Assembly (NCBI GenBank): GCA_022560695.1
Contig: JADFSP010000006.1
Coordinates: 33,916 to 97,915 of the forward strand
Length of the DNA stretch: 64,000 bases
Direction: 5' to 3'
From: Pseudomonadota bacterium
Lineage (GTDB): Bacteria > Pseudomonadota > Gammaproteobacteria > Steroidobacterales > Woeseiaceae
A model generated the notes under the pieces. The model saw only the letters and a program-made list of their open reading frames with translations. It was not told the origin of the DNA and ran no database searches. This document shows positions 36,980-46,947 of this stretch, piece by piece; within the stretch, counting starts at the first letter, position 1, and each line of letters opens with the position of its first letter. The position numbers and the translations under genes are program-made.

Positions 36980-38752
36980 CTACATCGGCCATACGAGCAA
37001 GATTGCAGGCACGGATACCAGAATGATGATGATCTCGAGGGGCAGCCCCATGCGCCAGTAGTCGCCAAAGCGATAGCCCCCGGGGCCCATGATCAAGGTG
37101 TTGTTTTTGTGGCCGATCGGCGTCAGAAACGCGCACGATGCGGCCACCGCCACAGCCATCAGGAACGGATCGGGGTTGACGCCGAGCCGATTGGCAATCT
37201 CAAGCGCAATGGGTGCGGCGATAACGGCAGTTGCCGTATTGTTCATGACGTCCGACAGCGTCATCGTGACAACGAGCAACAAGGTCAGCACGACGGCTGG
37301 CGAAAGACCGGCCGCAACCGTGACGATCGCATCCGCAATCAACGCGGTACCGCCCGTGCTCTGCAACGCGCCGCCGATCGGAATCATCGAGCCGAGCAGT
37401 ATGATGACGGGCCATTCCACGGATTCGTACACGTCTCGTATCGGCACGATATTGAGCAATATGTACAGCGCCGTGACGCAGCCGAGCGCGACCGGCAGGT
37501 AAACGAGACCGACGCTCGCTGTGGCGATCGCCACAGCGAAGATGCCGACGGCCAACCACACCTTCTGCCGCTGCAACACGCGCTGCCCGCGATCGGCCAA
37601 CGGCAACAGACCGAGACGCCCGGTAACGTCAACGAGGCGTTCCTCATGGCCGAGCAACAACAGCACGTCGCCGGGTAGTAACTCCAGTTTACGCACATGA
37701 TCGCGAAATCGCCGCCCCTGGCGAGAAACGCCCACGAGAGCGACACGATACCGGTACAGCAAACGCAGCGACATGGCCGAACGCCCGGCAAGGCGCGACG
37801 ATTCCTGTACGACAGCCTCATTGAGTGTCAGATCGTCGTCCTCGAGAAGCCCCTGTCCCTTGCCGACGTATTCGAGTTTCAAGGTGCCGAGCGCCTCCTC
37901 GAGACTCTCCGGACTCGCTTCGATGACGAGCACGTCATCGGCCTGAATTTCCGCCAGGCGCGCAAGACCAGGCAGACGGCGTCCACGGCGAATCAGGCCG
38001 ATAATCTCAACGTCCGTCTTGTCGGCGAGGTTGTCGAGATCCCGGACGCGTTGGCCGATAATGCTCGATCCCTCCGGCACACGCACTTCGGCGATATAGT
38101 CGGCAAGGTCAAAAAGATCCTGTCCGGCATCCGCAGATTGCCGATCGGCCGGCAGCAAACGCCAGCCGATCAGTGCTACGTAACCTACGCCCACTGCCGC
38201 GCAGGCCAGCCCTACAGGCATAAAGTCAAACATTTTGAACGCCTCGCCAAGTGCGTCGTTACGGAATTCGGCAACGATGATATTCGGTGGCGTTCCAATC
38301 AGGGTAATCATGCCGCCAAGAATGGACGCAAACGAGAGTGGCATCAGCGATAACGCCGGGCTCCTCCCGGCCTTTTTCGCGGCTTGCAGGTCAAGGGGCA
38401 TCAGCAGCGCGAGTGCTGCGACATTGTTCATGATCGCCGACAGGGATGCGGCCAGGGTGGACATGATGCCTATGTGCGTGGCCAGTCGTCGCGAAGCGTC
38501 GACAACGTGGCGGGCCAGCAGCTCAATCACGCCCGAATTGGACAGACCGCGACTGATGATCAGCACGAGCGCAATAATTACGGTCGCAGGGTGCCCGAAA
38601 CCCGAGAAGGCTTGCTGCGCCGGCACCACACCCAGGAGCAGCGCCGCCAGCAACGCGACAAAGGCGACCAGGTCGTAGCGCCAGCGGCCCCAGATGAGAA
38701 GCAGGAAGACCGACGACAACAATGCGAAAAGAGTCAGCTGATCAGTTGTCAT
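36980..38752 (-). CDS. SLC13-family permease with two TrkA-C domains
   Basis: This 590-residue divalent-anion:Na+ symporter-type carrier has two blocks of hydrophobic helices, ending with the paired signature regions TLIGTPPNIIVAEF and SDVMNNTATAVIAAPIAL. Between them, at about residues 205-380, lie two RCK_C/TrkA-C ligand-binding domains (IAEVRVPEGSSIIGQRVRDL and VVQESSRLAGRSAMSLRLLYRYRV). This architecture is common in bacterial transporters of sulfate, dicarboxylates or organic anions. The substrate cannot be told from sequence. ATG 38755 and 38752 are adjacent starts. Confidence 0.9.
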   Translation of the reverse strand: MTTDQLTLFALLSSVFLLLIWGRWRYDLVAFVALLAALLLGVVPAQQAFSGFGHPATVIIALVLIISRGLSNSGVIELLARHVVDASRRLATHIGIMSTLAASLSAIMNNVAALALLMPLDLQAAKKAGRSPALSLMPLSFASILGGMITLIGTPPNIIVAEFRNDALGEAFKMFDFMPVGLACAAVGVGYVALIGWRLLPADRQSADAGQDLFDLADYIAEVRVPEGSSIIGQRVRDLDNLADKTDVEIIGLIRRGRRLPGLARLAEIQADDVLVIEASPESLEEALGTLKLEYVGKGQGLLEDDDLTLNEAVVQESSRLAGRSAMSLRLLYRYRVALVGVSRQGRRFRDHVRKLELLPGDVLLLLGHEERLVDVTGRLGLLPLADRGQRVLQRQKVWLAVGIFAVAIATASVGLVYLPVALGCVTALYILLNIVPIRDVYESVEWPVIILLGSMIPIGGALQSTGGTALIADAIVTVAAGLSPAVVLTLLLVVTMTLSDVMNNTATAVIAAPIALEIANRLGVNPDPFLMAVAVAASCAFLTPIGHKNNTLIMGPGGYRFGDYWRMGLPLEIIIILVSVPAILLVWPM

Positions 38753-38806
38753 CATCGGCTTGGCCTACCTGCGTCGGCTCGGGCGTTGATTCATCGGCCA
38801 TACCTA

Positions 38807-39070
38807 GTGTCCTGTCCCGTAAGTTCGCATGATTTCAGAACCAGCAAGAAGCGCTGCTACAAGGCGCGTTGCACAGGCAATATCGGGCATATTGGCAAGG
38901 GACGCAACGCCGTAGCGGCGCTTTTTGCTGCTTCCCGAAGGGCGCGTCCTTCAAGGCCTTTGGTGGCGTTACGCCGCTTGTCAATGGACTCGCCATTAAC
39001 GGCGCGACGTGCCTTGCCAAAGGCCTTGAGAGACCGCGCTGAAACTGTGCGAACTTACGGGACAGGACAC
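38807..39070. mobile_element. 264-bp MITE-like element with 23-bp perfect terminal inverted repeats
   Basis: The ends GTGTCCTGTCCCGTAAGTTC... (38807-38829) and the exact complement at 39048-39070 are 23 bases long without mismatch. Inside, a second inverted pair (TCAAGGCCTTTGG at 38951-38963 and 39017-39029) and small hairpins such as AATGG-CCATT add to the fold. No transposase frame is inside, and no clear target duplication flanks it. The sharp, perfect ends point to a non-autonomous transposon mobilised in trans. Confidence 0.8.
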
Positions 39071-39113
39071 CAGCACAAATATTTTTGATCGGGCGCAGCC
39101 GAGTTACGATGGG

Positions 39114-39800
39114 GTGATGAGTTATCTGATTCTGCTGCCGGTTATTCTTGGTCTGTTGTTCGGACCCGGCGTTTGGGTGCGTCGTGTGCTTGATCGTTAC
39201 AGAGAGCCCGACGACCGATATTCCGGAACCGGCGCGCAACTCGCAAGACATCTGCTCGATCAACAGGGCCTGCACGAAGTCACCGTCGAATCGACACAAG
39301 AAGGGGATCACTACGATCCGACGGACAAGGCTGTGCGCCTGGCCGAGGGCAATTACGGCGGTCGCTCTTTGACTGCAATTACAGTCGCGGCGCACGAAGT
39401 GGGACACGCGATTCAGGATGATCAGGCCTATGCGCCATTGCGCTTGCGCACCTTCCTCGTCGGGGTCGCCAGGCCCATGGAACGCGTCGGCGCCGGCGCA
39501 TTGATGATCGCACCGTTCGTCGGCATGTTGACTCGCGCCCCGAGTATCGGCGTCATCATGTTCGCCGGTGGATTTCTGACACTTGCGACTTCGACGCTCG
39601 TGCACCTGGCAACCCTGCCGACCGAATTCGACGCGAGTTTTGCGCGGGCGCTACCGATGCTGGATCGACACAATATCCTCAAAGAGGTCGACCGCCCTCA
39701 CGCACGCCGTTTGCTGACCGCCGCCGCACTGACCTACGTCTCTGCATCACTCATGAGCCTGCTGAATATCGCGCGCTGGTGGGCCATCTTGCGCCGCTGA
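39114..39800 (+). CDS. Zinc metallopeptidase, YugP family
   Basis: This 228-residue membrane peptidase has HEVGH at 93-97 (zinc ligands H93, H97; catalytic E94) and a downstream TLPTEFDASFARAL with the third ligand candidate Glu. Hydrophobic helices lie at the N terminus and after the active site (ALMIAPFVGMLT, GVIMFAGGFLTLATSTLVHLA), then near the C terminus. The family (DUF232/neutral zinc metallopeptidase) is widespread and its substrates are unknown. It is transcribed away from the MITE. Confidence 0.9.
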   Translation: MMSYLILLPVILGLLFGPGVWVRRVLDRYREPDDRYSGTGAQLARHLLDQQGLHEVTVESTQEGDHYDPTDKAVRLAEGNYGGRSLTAITVAAHEVGHAIQDDQAYAPLRLRTFLVGVARPMERVGAGALMIAPFVGMLTRAPSIGVIMFAGGFLTLATSTLVHLATLPTEFDASFARALPMLDRHNILKEVDRPHARRLLTAAALTYVSASLMSLLNIARWWAILRR

Positions 39801-40092
39801 ATCGCGGCATGCAGCATGCGCCGGCACAACATCCTGAAGCGGCCGATTTGTCCGTGAAATGACTGGTTTAGGCGACTCTGCGCTGCTATTATCCGCGCCC
39901 GACGGCCAGTCCAAGTCGGAATGTCGCATCGCGTGGACAGTCCGCAAGCACCTCGGGACCGGCACAGAAAACATGCACCCAACTCCGTAGCTACTGACCG
40001 GGTTTTGCTCTCGCCAGACCTTGAGCGCGATGCAATCGTGATTCCGGACGGCAGGGTGCCGAAACTGATCACGACATAGCTGAAGAATCGAC

Positions 40093-42177
40093 ATGATAGA
40101 CCTGAGCAAATACCGAAACATTGGCATTTTTGCCCACGTCGATGCGGGCAAAACCACGACGACGGAACGCATCCTGAAACTCACGGGCAAGATTCACAAG
40201 ACCGGTGAAGTCCACGATGGTGAGGCCACGACCGACTTCATGGAGCAGGAACAGGAACGCGGCATTACGATTCAGTCAGCCGCGACGAGCTGCACATGGA
40301 ATGACCACCGCCTGAACATCATCGACACTCCAGGTCACGTTGACTTTACGATAGAGGTATACCGTTCACTCAAGGTTCTCGACGGTGGTATCGGCGTTTT
40401 CTGCGGATCTGGCGGTGTTGAACCGCAGTCCGAGACCAACTGGCGCTACGCCAACGACTCGGAAGTTGCGCGCGTCATCTTCGTCAACAAGCTCGATCGA
40501 ATCGGCGCCGATTTCATACGCGTCGTGAAGCAAATCAAGGATGTCTTGGCCGCTAATCCGCTCGTCATGGTGCTGCCGATCGGCATCGAGGACGATTTCA
40601 TTGGCGTTGTGGACTTGCTGACGCGCAAAGCCTGGGTCTGGAAGTCGTCGGACAATCCCGAGGACTACGAGATTCACGACGTTCCCGAAGACATGCAGAC
40701 GCTCGTCGAGGAATGGCGCCATAAACTCATCGAGACCGCCATCGAGCAGGACGATGATCTTCTCGAGCAATATCTCGAGGGCAACGAGCCGTCGGTAGAC
40801 GATCTCAAGCGCTGTATTCGCAAGGGCACGATCAACCTCGATTTCTTTCCGACTTACTGCGGTGCTGCCTTTAAAAACAAAGGTATACAGAATATTCTTA
40901 ATGCAGTAGTTGACTATCTGCCGGATCCAACCGAAGTCAAGCCGCAGCCGGAGATGGATCTGGAGGGCAACAAGACCGGCAACTTTGTGTCCGTCGATCC
41001 GGACAAACCGCTGCGCGCGCTCGCGTTCAAGATCATGGACGACCGCTACGGTGCGCTGACGTTTACACGCATTTACGCGGGCAGGATCAAGAAAGGCGAC
41101 AACGTCCTGAACACGTTTACGGGCAAGACGGAACGCATTGGTCGTATCGTCGAAATGCATGCCAATTCGCGTGAAGAACTCAGCTCGGCTCAGGCCGGCG
41201 ACATCGTCGCGCTACTCGGCATGAAGAATACGCGCACCGGGCATACCCTGGCCGACGCCGATAACCCGGCGACGCTCGAACCCATGGTCTTTCCCGATCC
41301 GGTAATCTCGATCGCGATTGCGCCCAGGGACAAGGCCGGCACCGAGAAAATGGGCGTGGCGTTGAACAAAATGGTGCAAGAGGATCCGTCTTTTCGGGTC
41401 GCAACCGACGAGGATTCGGGTGAGACGCTGATCAAGGGCATGGGCGAGCTGCACCTGGACATCAAGGTCGACATACTGAAACGTACGCATGGCGTCGCAG
41501 TTGACATGGGCAAGCCCCAGGTCGCCTATCGCGAGACCATTACGCAGGTGGTTAAAGATACTTACATCCACAAGAAGCAGACCGGCGGCTCCGGTCAATA
41601 CGCAAAGATCGATTACCAGATCGAGCCGGCCGAGAAAAACACCGGATACGAGTTCCAGTCCAAAGTCACGGGCGGCAACGTTCCGCGCGAATACTGGTCA
41701 GCGATCGAGAAGGCCTTTGCTGTCAGCATGGAAGAAGGCACGCTCGCCGGCTATCCGCTGCTGGACGTAAAATTTACGCTGCTGGACGGTGGCTTTCATG
41801 CGGTCGATTCGTCGGCACTGGCATTCGAAATCGCAACCAAGGCAGCCTATCGTCAGACTGTACCGAAGGCAGGCCCGCAATTGCTCGAGCCGATCATGAA
41901 AGTCGACGTATTCACGCCGGAAGACAATGTCGGTGACGTCATCGGCGACCTGAACCGGCGCCGCGGCATGATCAAATCGCAGGATGCTGGCCCGACCGGC
42001 GTGCGCGTCAGCGCAAATGCGCCGCTCGGTGATATGTTCGGATACATCGGACACCTGCGCACGCTGACCTCTGGTCGCGGCCAGTTCTCTATGGAATTTT
42101 CACATTATGCGCCGTGCCCGCAAAATGTGGCCGATGAGGTCATCAAGGCGGCGAAGGAACGTAACGCGAAAAAGTAA
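40093..42177 (+). CDS. fusA: Elongation factor G paralogue
   Basis: This 694-residue translational GTPase has G1 AHVDAGKT (14-21), G2 RGITI, G3 DTPGH and G4 NKLD, then domains II-V ending in the typical [14 protein letters not shown] segment. It is not in an rpsL-rpsG-tuf str operon, so it is probably the second EF-G (EF-G2/FusB-type) of the cell. Such copies may specialise in translocation or ribosome recycling. A good hairpin terminator follows. The preceding 292 bases hold no visible gene. Confidence 0.95.
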   Translation: MIDLSKYRNIGIFAHVDAGKTTTTERILKLTGKIHKTGEVHDGEATTDFMEQEQERGITIQSAATSCTWNDHRLNIIDTPGHVDFTIEVYRSLKVLDGGIGVFCGSGGVEPQSETNWRYANDSEVARVIFVNKLDRIGADFIRVVKQIKDVLAANPLVMVLPIGIEDDFIGVVDLLTRKAWVWKSSDNPEDYEIHDVPEDMQTLVEEWRHKLIETAIEQDDDLLEQYLEGNEPSVDDLKRCIRKGTINLDFFPTYCGAAFKNKGIQNILNAVVDYLPDPTEVKPQPEMDLEGNKTGNFVSVDPDKPLRALAFKIMDDRYGALTFTRIYAGRIKKGDNVLNTFTGKTERIGRIVEMHANSREELSSAQAGDIVALLGMKNTRTGHTLADADNPATLEPMVFPDPVISIAIAPRDKAGTEKMGVALNKMVQEDPSFRVATDEDSGETLIKGMGELHLDIKVDILKRTHGVAVDMGKPQVAYRETITQVVKDTYIHKKQTGGSGQYAKIDYQIEPAEKNTGYEFQSKVTGGNVPREYWSAIEKAFAVSMEEGTLAGYPLLDVKFTLLDGGFHAVDSSALAFEIATKAAYRQTVPKAGPQLLEPIMKVDVFTPEDNVGDVIGDLNRRRGMIKSQDAGPTGVRVSANAPLGDMFGYIGHLRTLTSGRGQFSMEFSHYAPCPQNVADEVIKAAKERNAKK

Positions 42178-42203
42178 AGCAGTCCACGCCACGCTGCTCG
42201 AAA

Positions 42204-42240
42204 GCAAGCCTTCGCCGAATCGCTGGCGGAGGCTTTTTGC
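42204..42240 (+). terminator. Rho-independent terminator after the EF-G gene
   Basis: Arms AAGCCTTCGCC (42206-42216) and GGCGGAGGCTT (42225-42235), with one G-T pair, are followed by TTTTT. Confidence 0.85.
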
Positions 42241-42274
42241 GCCGCGCGTGTCTCCCTAACGGTCAGATGTTCGA

Positions 42275-45200
42275 CTAGGCCGCGTCCGGACTGGATGGAC
42301 TCGCCGGCCGGCCGAGCAACAGGTCCCACAGATAGCGCATCGTTTTGAAGAAGTCGAGTTGCAGCATGTACAGGGATGGAATCAGGAAAAGAGTGATAAC
42401 CGTGGCAAAGATAATTCCGAAGCTCATCGAAATCGCCATCGGAATGACATATTGCGCTTGAACACTTGTCTCAAGAATGATCGGCATCAGCCCGACCGCG
42501 GTTGTGAGTGACGTCAGGACAATTGCACGAAACCGCTGCGTTCCGGACCGAATGACAGCTTGCCGGGGCTCTATACCCTCAACTCTCGCGTTGTTGATAA
42601 AGTCGACCATGATCAGACTGTCATTTACGACAACGCCGGCGAGTGCAACGAGGCCAAAAAGCGAGAACATGCTGACCGCTTCGCCAAGTATGATATGACC
42701 AAGCACGGCGCCGATTGCGCCGAAAGGAATGACCGACATGATGATCAGCGGCTGGCTGTAGGAATGCAGCGGAATCGCAATGAGCGCATAAATCAGGAAC
42801 AAGGCTGCGATCGACGCCACCGTGATATTTCGAAGGAAATTGGTTTCTTCTTGACTGGCTCCTTCCAGCCCGTAACTGACCCCGGGATACCGCGACAATA
42901 ACGACGGTATGAATTCGTCGGAAATTGTCTTGATGATGTCCCCCGGCTGCACGATTTTCGGATCGATTTCGGCTGACACCGTGATCGTTCGTGTGCGATT
43001 TAGCCGCGTAATCGCCGAATAACTTGTGCCGAAAGATATGTCGGCAACCGACTCAAACGGCACCTCGTCGCCGGCCGGAGTCCGAATGCGCATGTTCTCG
43101 AGATCGGCGATCGAGCGGCGCTCATTGCGGGGGTATCGAATCATCACCTTCAACTCGTCCTTGCCACGCTGAATGCGTTGTGCCTCTTCCCCGTAGAATG
43201 CCTGACGCACCTGACGGCCGAGCGACACCATGTTCAGACCGAGTGCCTCCGCTTCAGGTTTTATCGCCAACTTGATCTCCTGGCCGCCCACCGCCGATGA
43301 ATTGCGAATATCGAAAATACCTTCGAAGTCGCCGAGCCTGGCTTCCAGATCTTTCGCCGCATGCTCCAGGGCAGAGTAGTTGTCGCCGCTCAAGCGAAAA
43401 CTCAATGGCGCACCGCCACCAATATTATTGCCACCGGAAAACGTCAGTTCCTTGACACCCGCGATATCACCGGCCCTGTCGCGCCAAAGGTTGCTGATGT
43501 CGTCCCCGGTGAGATCGCGATCCGCGTTTGACGGCATTTCCGCGAATAGAATCGCTCCGGTGTCACCCCGCGTGAACGCCCCGACATGCTTTATCAACGG
43601 TTCGAGATCAGGATTTTCCGCTTGATATTCGTCATCCAACACGAGTATCGCCTGCTCGAGTCGCGCCAACGCCTCATTTCGAACAGCCGGCGCCGTTCCA
43701 ATCTGCATTTGCAACTCAACCTGAATAAAGTCGCCCGGTACGTCCGGAAATAGTACGAACCGTGCAAATCCACTGCCCAGTAATCCGATCGTAAGAATCA
43801 ACACAGCAATGAAGATCGAAAGGGTCACGCCGCGGTTGTCTACGGCTCGCTCAAGTAGCGGCTGATAGTAGTCAAAAATTACTTTTTGCAGGCCATGTTG
43901 CATGCGTCGATTAATCTTTTTGAAGAGCCGGGGGATTCGCTCCCAAAAACTGATCCGCCGTTGTGGATTGAACAGGTCGTCTTCGTCAACTGCAGCTATC
44001 TTCGCGTGCACCAGGTGCGCTGGCAGAATCAATTTTGATTCGATGAGCGAGAACACCAGGCAGAGAATTACAACCACGGACATCGCCTCAAAAAATGGTC
44101 CGACGATACCGCCCACGAAAAGCATGGGCGTGAATGCGGCGATCGTAGTGAGAACACCGAACGTTGCTGGAATGGCAACTTTGTGCGCACCTCGTATGAC
44201 GTTGTCCAGTGTGTGGCCGTCTGCCCTGATTTTGGTGTAGACGCTTTCGCCAATTATGATGGCATCGTCCACGACGATGCCCAGAACCATGATGAAACCG
44301 AAGAGGCTGATCATGTTGACCGATACCGACCACGGGGTATGCGGCATGAGCCATAATGCGCCGAGGAACGTGATCGGTATGCCGACGATCACCCACGCTG
44401 CCACCTTCATGCGCAGGAACAGAGATAAAATCAGGAACACCAGCAGAGCCCCCTGCCACATGTTCGTCAGCATCATGCTCAATCGTTCACTCAGGTAGCG
44501 CGACCGGTCGGCCCAGATATCGATCGCCACGCCTTCCGGCAAATCTGCCGATTTTGACTCCACATAGTCACGAACGACGGCAGCGGTCCGCAATTCATTT
44601 TGCTGGCCACTCGCGAGCACCCGCAATGTCGCAGTTGGCTGACCGTCGAATCTGCCGAAGCCATCGGACTCGACGAAGCCGTCCCTGATCGTTGCAATAT
44701 CGCCGAGTGTCAGCCGCGTGCCGTCGGCGAAGGTACGCAATACGAGTTGGCCGTACTCTCGCCCGGTGTAAGCCTGGCCCTTGGTTCGCAGCAGGATGTC
44801 ACCACCGATCGTGTTGATCGTTCCACCTGGAAGATCAACTGATGAGTTCCTGACGGCCAGAGATATTTCACTCATGGTCAGGCCATATTGACGCAGGACG
44901 TGCTCAGACACTTCGATGCTGATTTCGTACGCTCTGTCCCCCAGGAATTCGACCTGATTGACTTCTGGTATCTGCGCTATCTCGTCACGCACCTCCTGCG
45001 CAATCGTTTTGCGTGAAAACTCGTCGAGATTGCCGTGGATCGCGACGAAGACGACGTGAACCGGAACTTCCTGTTTATAAATGACGGGCTTTTCAGTCAA
45101 CGCTGGAAACGTTGAGATCGCATCCACGCGGGTCTTGATTTCATTCAGAATCTCATTGATATCGGAGCCCGACTCAACTTCCGCCGTGACCGTGCCCAAG

Positions 45201-45487
45201 CCCTCGCTGGCCCGCGATTCCAGCTTTACGATGCCGTTAACATCCTGAATCGCTTCCTCGATCTTGACAACGACGCCTTCCTCGACTTCCTGCGGCGCCG
45301 CTCCCAAATATGCCACGCGAACCTGAATCGTATTGAGCTGAAAATCCGGCGTCGTCTGTTTGCGAATCGTCACCGCGGAGATCAGCCCGGCAACAATTAT
45401 GAACAGCATCAGCAAATTTGCCGCAACGTGATTCGCGGCAAACCAGGCGATGATGCCCTTCTCACTTGTGACGCCGGGTCTTCTCAT
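42275..45487 (-). CDS. RND efflux permease (AcrB/MexB superfamily)
   Basis: This 1070-residue inner-membrane pump subunit starts with a first helix NHVAANLLMLFIIVAGLIS. It carries the proton-relay DD pair in GIVVDDAIIIGESVY, duplicated halves each with a large periplasmic porter/funnel domain, and a C-terminal helix bundle (IPLHSYSQPLIIMSVIPFGAIGAV). The sequence is closer to the multidrug HAE-1-like group with the 'swapped' form lacking a full hydrophobic binding-pocket signature, so substrate range is not predicted. Its start overlaps the end of the adaptor gene by four bases. The matching outer-membrane channel is not in the window. Confidence 0.95.
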   Translation of the reverse strand: MRRPGVTSEKGIIAWFAANHVAANLLMLFIIVAGLISAVTIRKQTTPDFQLNTIQVRVAYLGAAPQEVEEGVVVKIEEAIQDVNGIVKLESRASEGLGTVTAEVESGSDINEILNEIKTRVDAISTFPALTEKPVIYKQEVPVHVVFVAIHGNLDEFSRKTIAQEVRDEIAQIPEVNQVEFLGDRAYEISIEVSEHVLRQYGLTMSEISLAVRNSSVDLPGGTINTIGGDILLRTKGQAYTGREYGQLVLRTFADGTRLTLGDIATIRDGFVESDGFGRFDGQPTATLRVLASGQQNELRTAAVVRDYVESKSADLPEGVAIDIWADRSRYLSERLSMMLTNMWQGALLVFLILSLFLRMKVAAWVIVGIPITFLGALWLMPHTPWSVSVNMISLFGFIMVLGIVVDDAIIIGESVYTKIRADGHTLDNVIRGAHKVAIPATFGVLTTIAAFTPMLFVGGIVGPFFEAMSVVVILCLVFSLIESKLILPAHLVHAKIAAVDEDDLFNPQRRISFWERIPRLFKKINRRMQHGLQKVIFDYYQPLLERAVDNRGVTLSIFIAVLILTIGLLGSGFARFVLFPDVPGDFIQVELQMQIGTAPAVRNEALARLEQAILVLDDEYQAENPDLEPLIKHVGAFTRGDTGAILFAEMPSNADRDLTGDDISNLWRDRAGDIAGVKELTFSGGNNIGGGAPLSFRLSGDNYSALEHAAKDLEARLGDFEGIFDIRNSSAVGGQEIKLAIKPEAEALGLNMVSLGRQVRQAFYGEEAQRIQRGKDELKVMIRYPRNERRSIADLENMRIRTPAGDEVPFESVADISFGTSYSAITRLNRTRTITVSAEIDPKIVQPGDIIKTISDEFIPSLLSRYPGVSYGLEGASQEETNFLRNITVASIAALFLIYALIAIPLHSYSQPLIIMSVIPFGAIGAVLGHIILGEAVSMFSLFGLVALAGVVVNDSLIMVDFINNARVEGIEPRQAVIRSGTQRFRAIVLTSLTTAVGLMPIILETSVQAQYVIPMAISMSFGIIFATVITLFLIPSLYMLQLDFFKTMRYLWDLLLGRPASPSSPDAA

Positions 45488-46668
45488 CGCAATTCCTCAC
45501 CGACTTCGGATGCGATCTGTTCGTCTGCGTCGCCATCGCGTGGCACCGGATCATCCGTTGTTCGAACTGACATGCCATTAATCGGTGCCTCAATCGCGGT
45601 CACGATGATCCGCTCGCCCGGGGACGCTCCACCTTGTATGTAGGCGAAATCTGCATCAGTTCTGACAATATCAACCACACGAATTTCCAACTTGTTGTCG
45701 GAATTGACGAACAGGAGTTGGTTCGACCCACGCAGTGAAGTTCGCGGCACTCGAATGACATTACGAACAGTCGTCCCTTCAATACGCGCCGCCACGAAGG
45801 TTCCAATGGGCAACGGCTTATCATCGCCATGTAACTGATATGGGTCCTTGATGCGCGCAACGGCAAACGTAACGCGACTTTTTTCATCGACAATGCCTTC
45901 GCTACGCACGATTCGCGCCGACCACTCGGTCAGACGGCCGTGCTGAACGGCTGATAAAGTGACGACTGGGCCATCTGCTTCTCCACCCTCGGTGATGTCC
46001 GCCGCATCCGGCAGATCGACAAAAGCAAGATCCTGATCCGTGAGCGGTAGTCGCACTTCAGCGAATTCAGTCGCAAAAACGACGCCCAGACGGGTGCCGG
46101 GGCTCACAAACTGGCCAAGGTCTGTCTCTTTGGCGCGCACCATGCCGTCGTATGGCAGACGAATTCGAGTTCGTTCGAGATTTCGTCTCGCGCGCACGAG
46201 CTCTGCCTCTGCCGATGCGAGCGCGGCTTCTGCCGACGCGAACTCCGACTCGGCCCGGTACCCTTTGCTCAGCAATTTTTTTGCGCCGTCGTGCTCGATC
46301 TGACGTTGTCTGACGAGCGCTTCAGCCTTGTTCACGTCAACGCGGTAATCCGTCGGATCGATACGAATTAGCGTCTCGCCATTGCGAAAGACGCCGCCGG
46401 CGACGAATTTCGGCGAGATCTCAACGATTGTGCCCGATATTTCGGCACTGAGGACAGTTTCGGTCCGCGGGCGTACCGTCCCCTGACTGTCAATATGAAA
46501 CTGAGTCGACATAGTCTCGAGTTGCATCACGTCGACGAGCAAATCGAGGCTGACACGATCGCGGGTCGGCGGCTGGTGACCGAGCACGATAATCATGACA
46601 GCCGCCACAATGATAGCTGACAGGATGATGCCTCCTGCCAAAACCAGGCGCTGAACTCGGCGCGACAT
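45484..46668 (-). CDS. RND efflux periplasmic adaptor (membrane-fusion protein)
   Basis: This 394-residue adaptor starts at ATG 46668, preceded by a strong AGGGGGAAG Shine-Dalgarno; an upstream ATG at 46695 adds nine residues. An N-terminal membrane helix (LVLAGGIILSAIIVAAVMIIV) is followed by the barrel-sandwich hybrid (GTVRPRTETVLSAEISGTIVEISPKF), a helical hairpin (AEALVRQRQIEHDGAKKLL ... AEAALASAEAELVRARRNLE) and the beta-barrel. It links the permease to an outer-membrane channel. It is the first gene of a two-gene operon with the permease. Confidence 0.93.
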   Translation of the reverse strand: MSRRVQRLVLAGGIILSAIIVAAVMIIVLGHQPPTRDRVSLDLLVDVMQLETMSTQFHIDSQGTVRPRTETVLSAEISGTIVEISPKFVAGGVFRNGETLIRIDPTDYRVDVNKAEALVRQRQIEHDGAKKLLSKGYRAESEFASAEAALASAEAELVRARRNLERTRIRLPYDGMVRAKETDLGQFVSPGTRLGVVFATEFAEVRLPLTDQDLAFVDLPDAADITEGGEADGPVVTLSAVQHGRLTEWSARIVRSEGIVDEKSRVTFAVARIKDPYQLHGDDKPLPIGTFVAARIEGTTVRNVIRVPRTSLRGSNQLLFVNSDNKLEIRVVDIVRTDADFAYIQGGASPGERIIVTAIEAPINGMSVRTTDDPVPRDGDADEQIASEVGEELR

Positions 46669-46947
46669 GCGCACTTCCCCCTCGAGAAAATTCAATTTCG
46701 TATTCTCGGTTTTTTGGCTGGGAATGCCAGCTATTTATTCAACCTGACCACGAATCCGCGGCGGCGGACACGCGACCAGCGCCGTCCCGGCATGTGATGC
46801 CTGGGACAGGGCAGTGACGCTTGCACTTCCGGACCATTTGTGGCCCGTAATCACCGTTTCAAGCCCTGTCCAGATGCACTTTTTGTGACATAAGCCCATG
46901 AAATTTGGAGAGCTTCACGCCAAACTGCCTGTTGGCTCTCGACGCAA

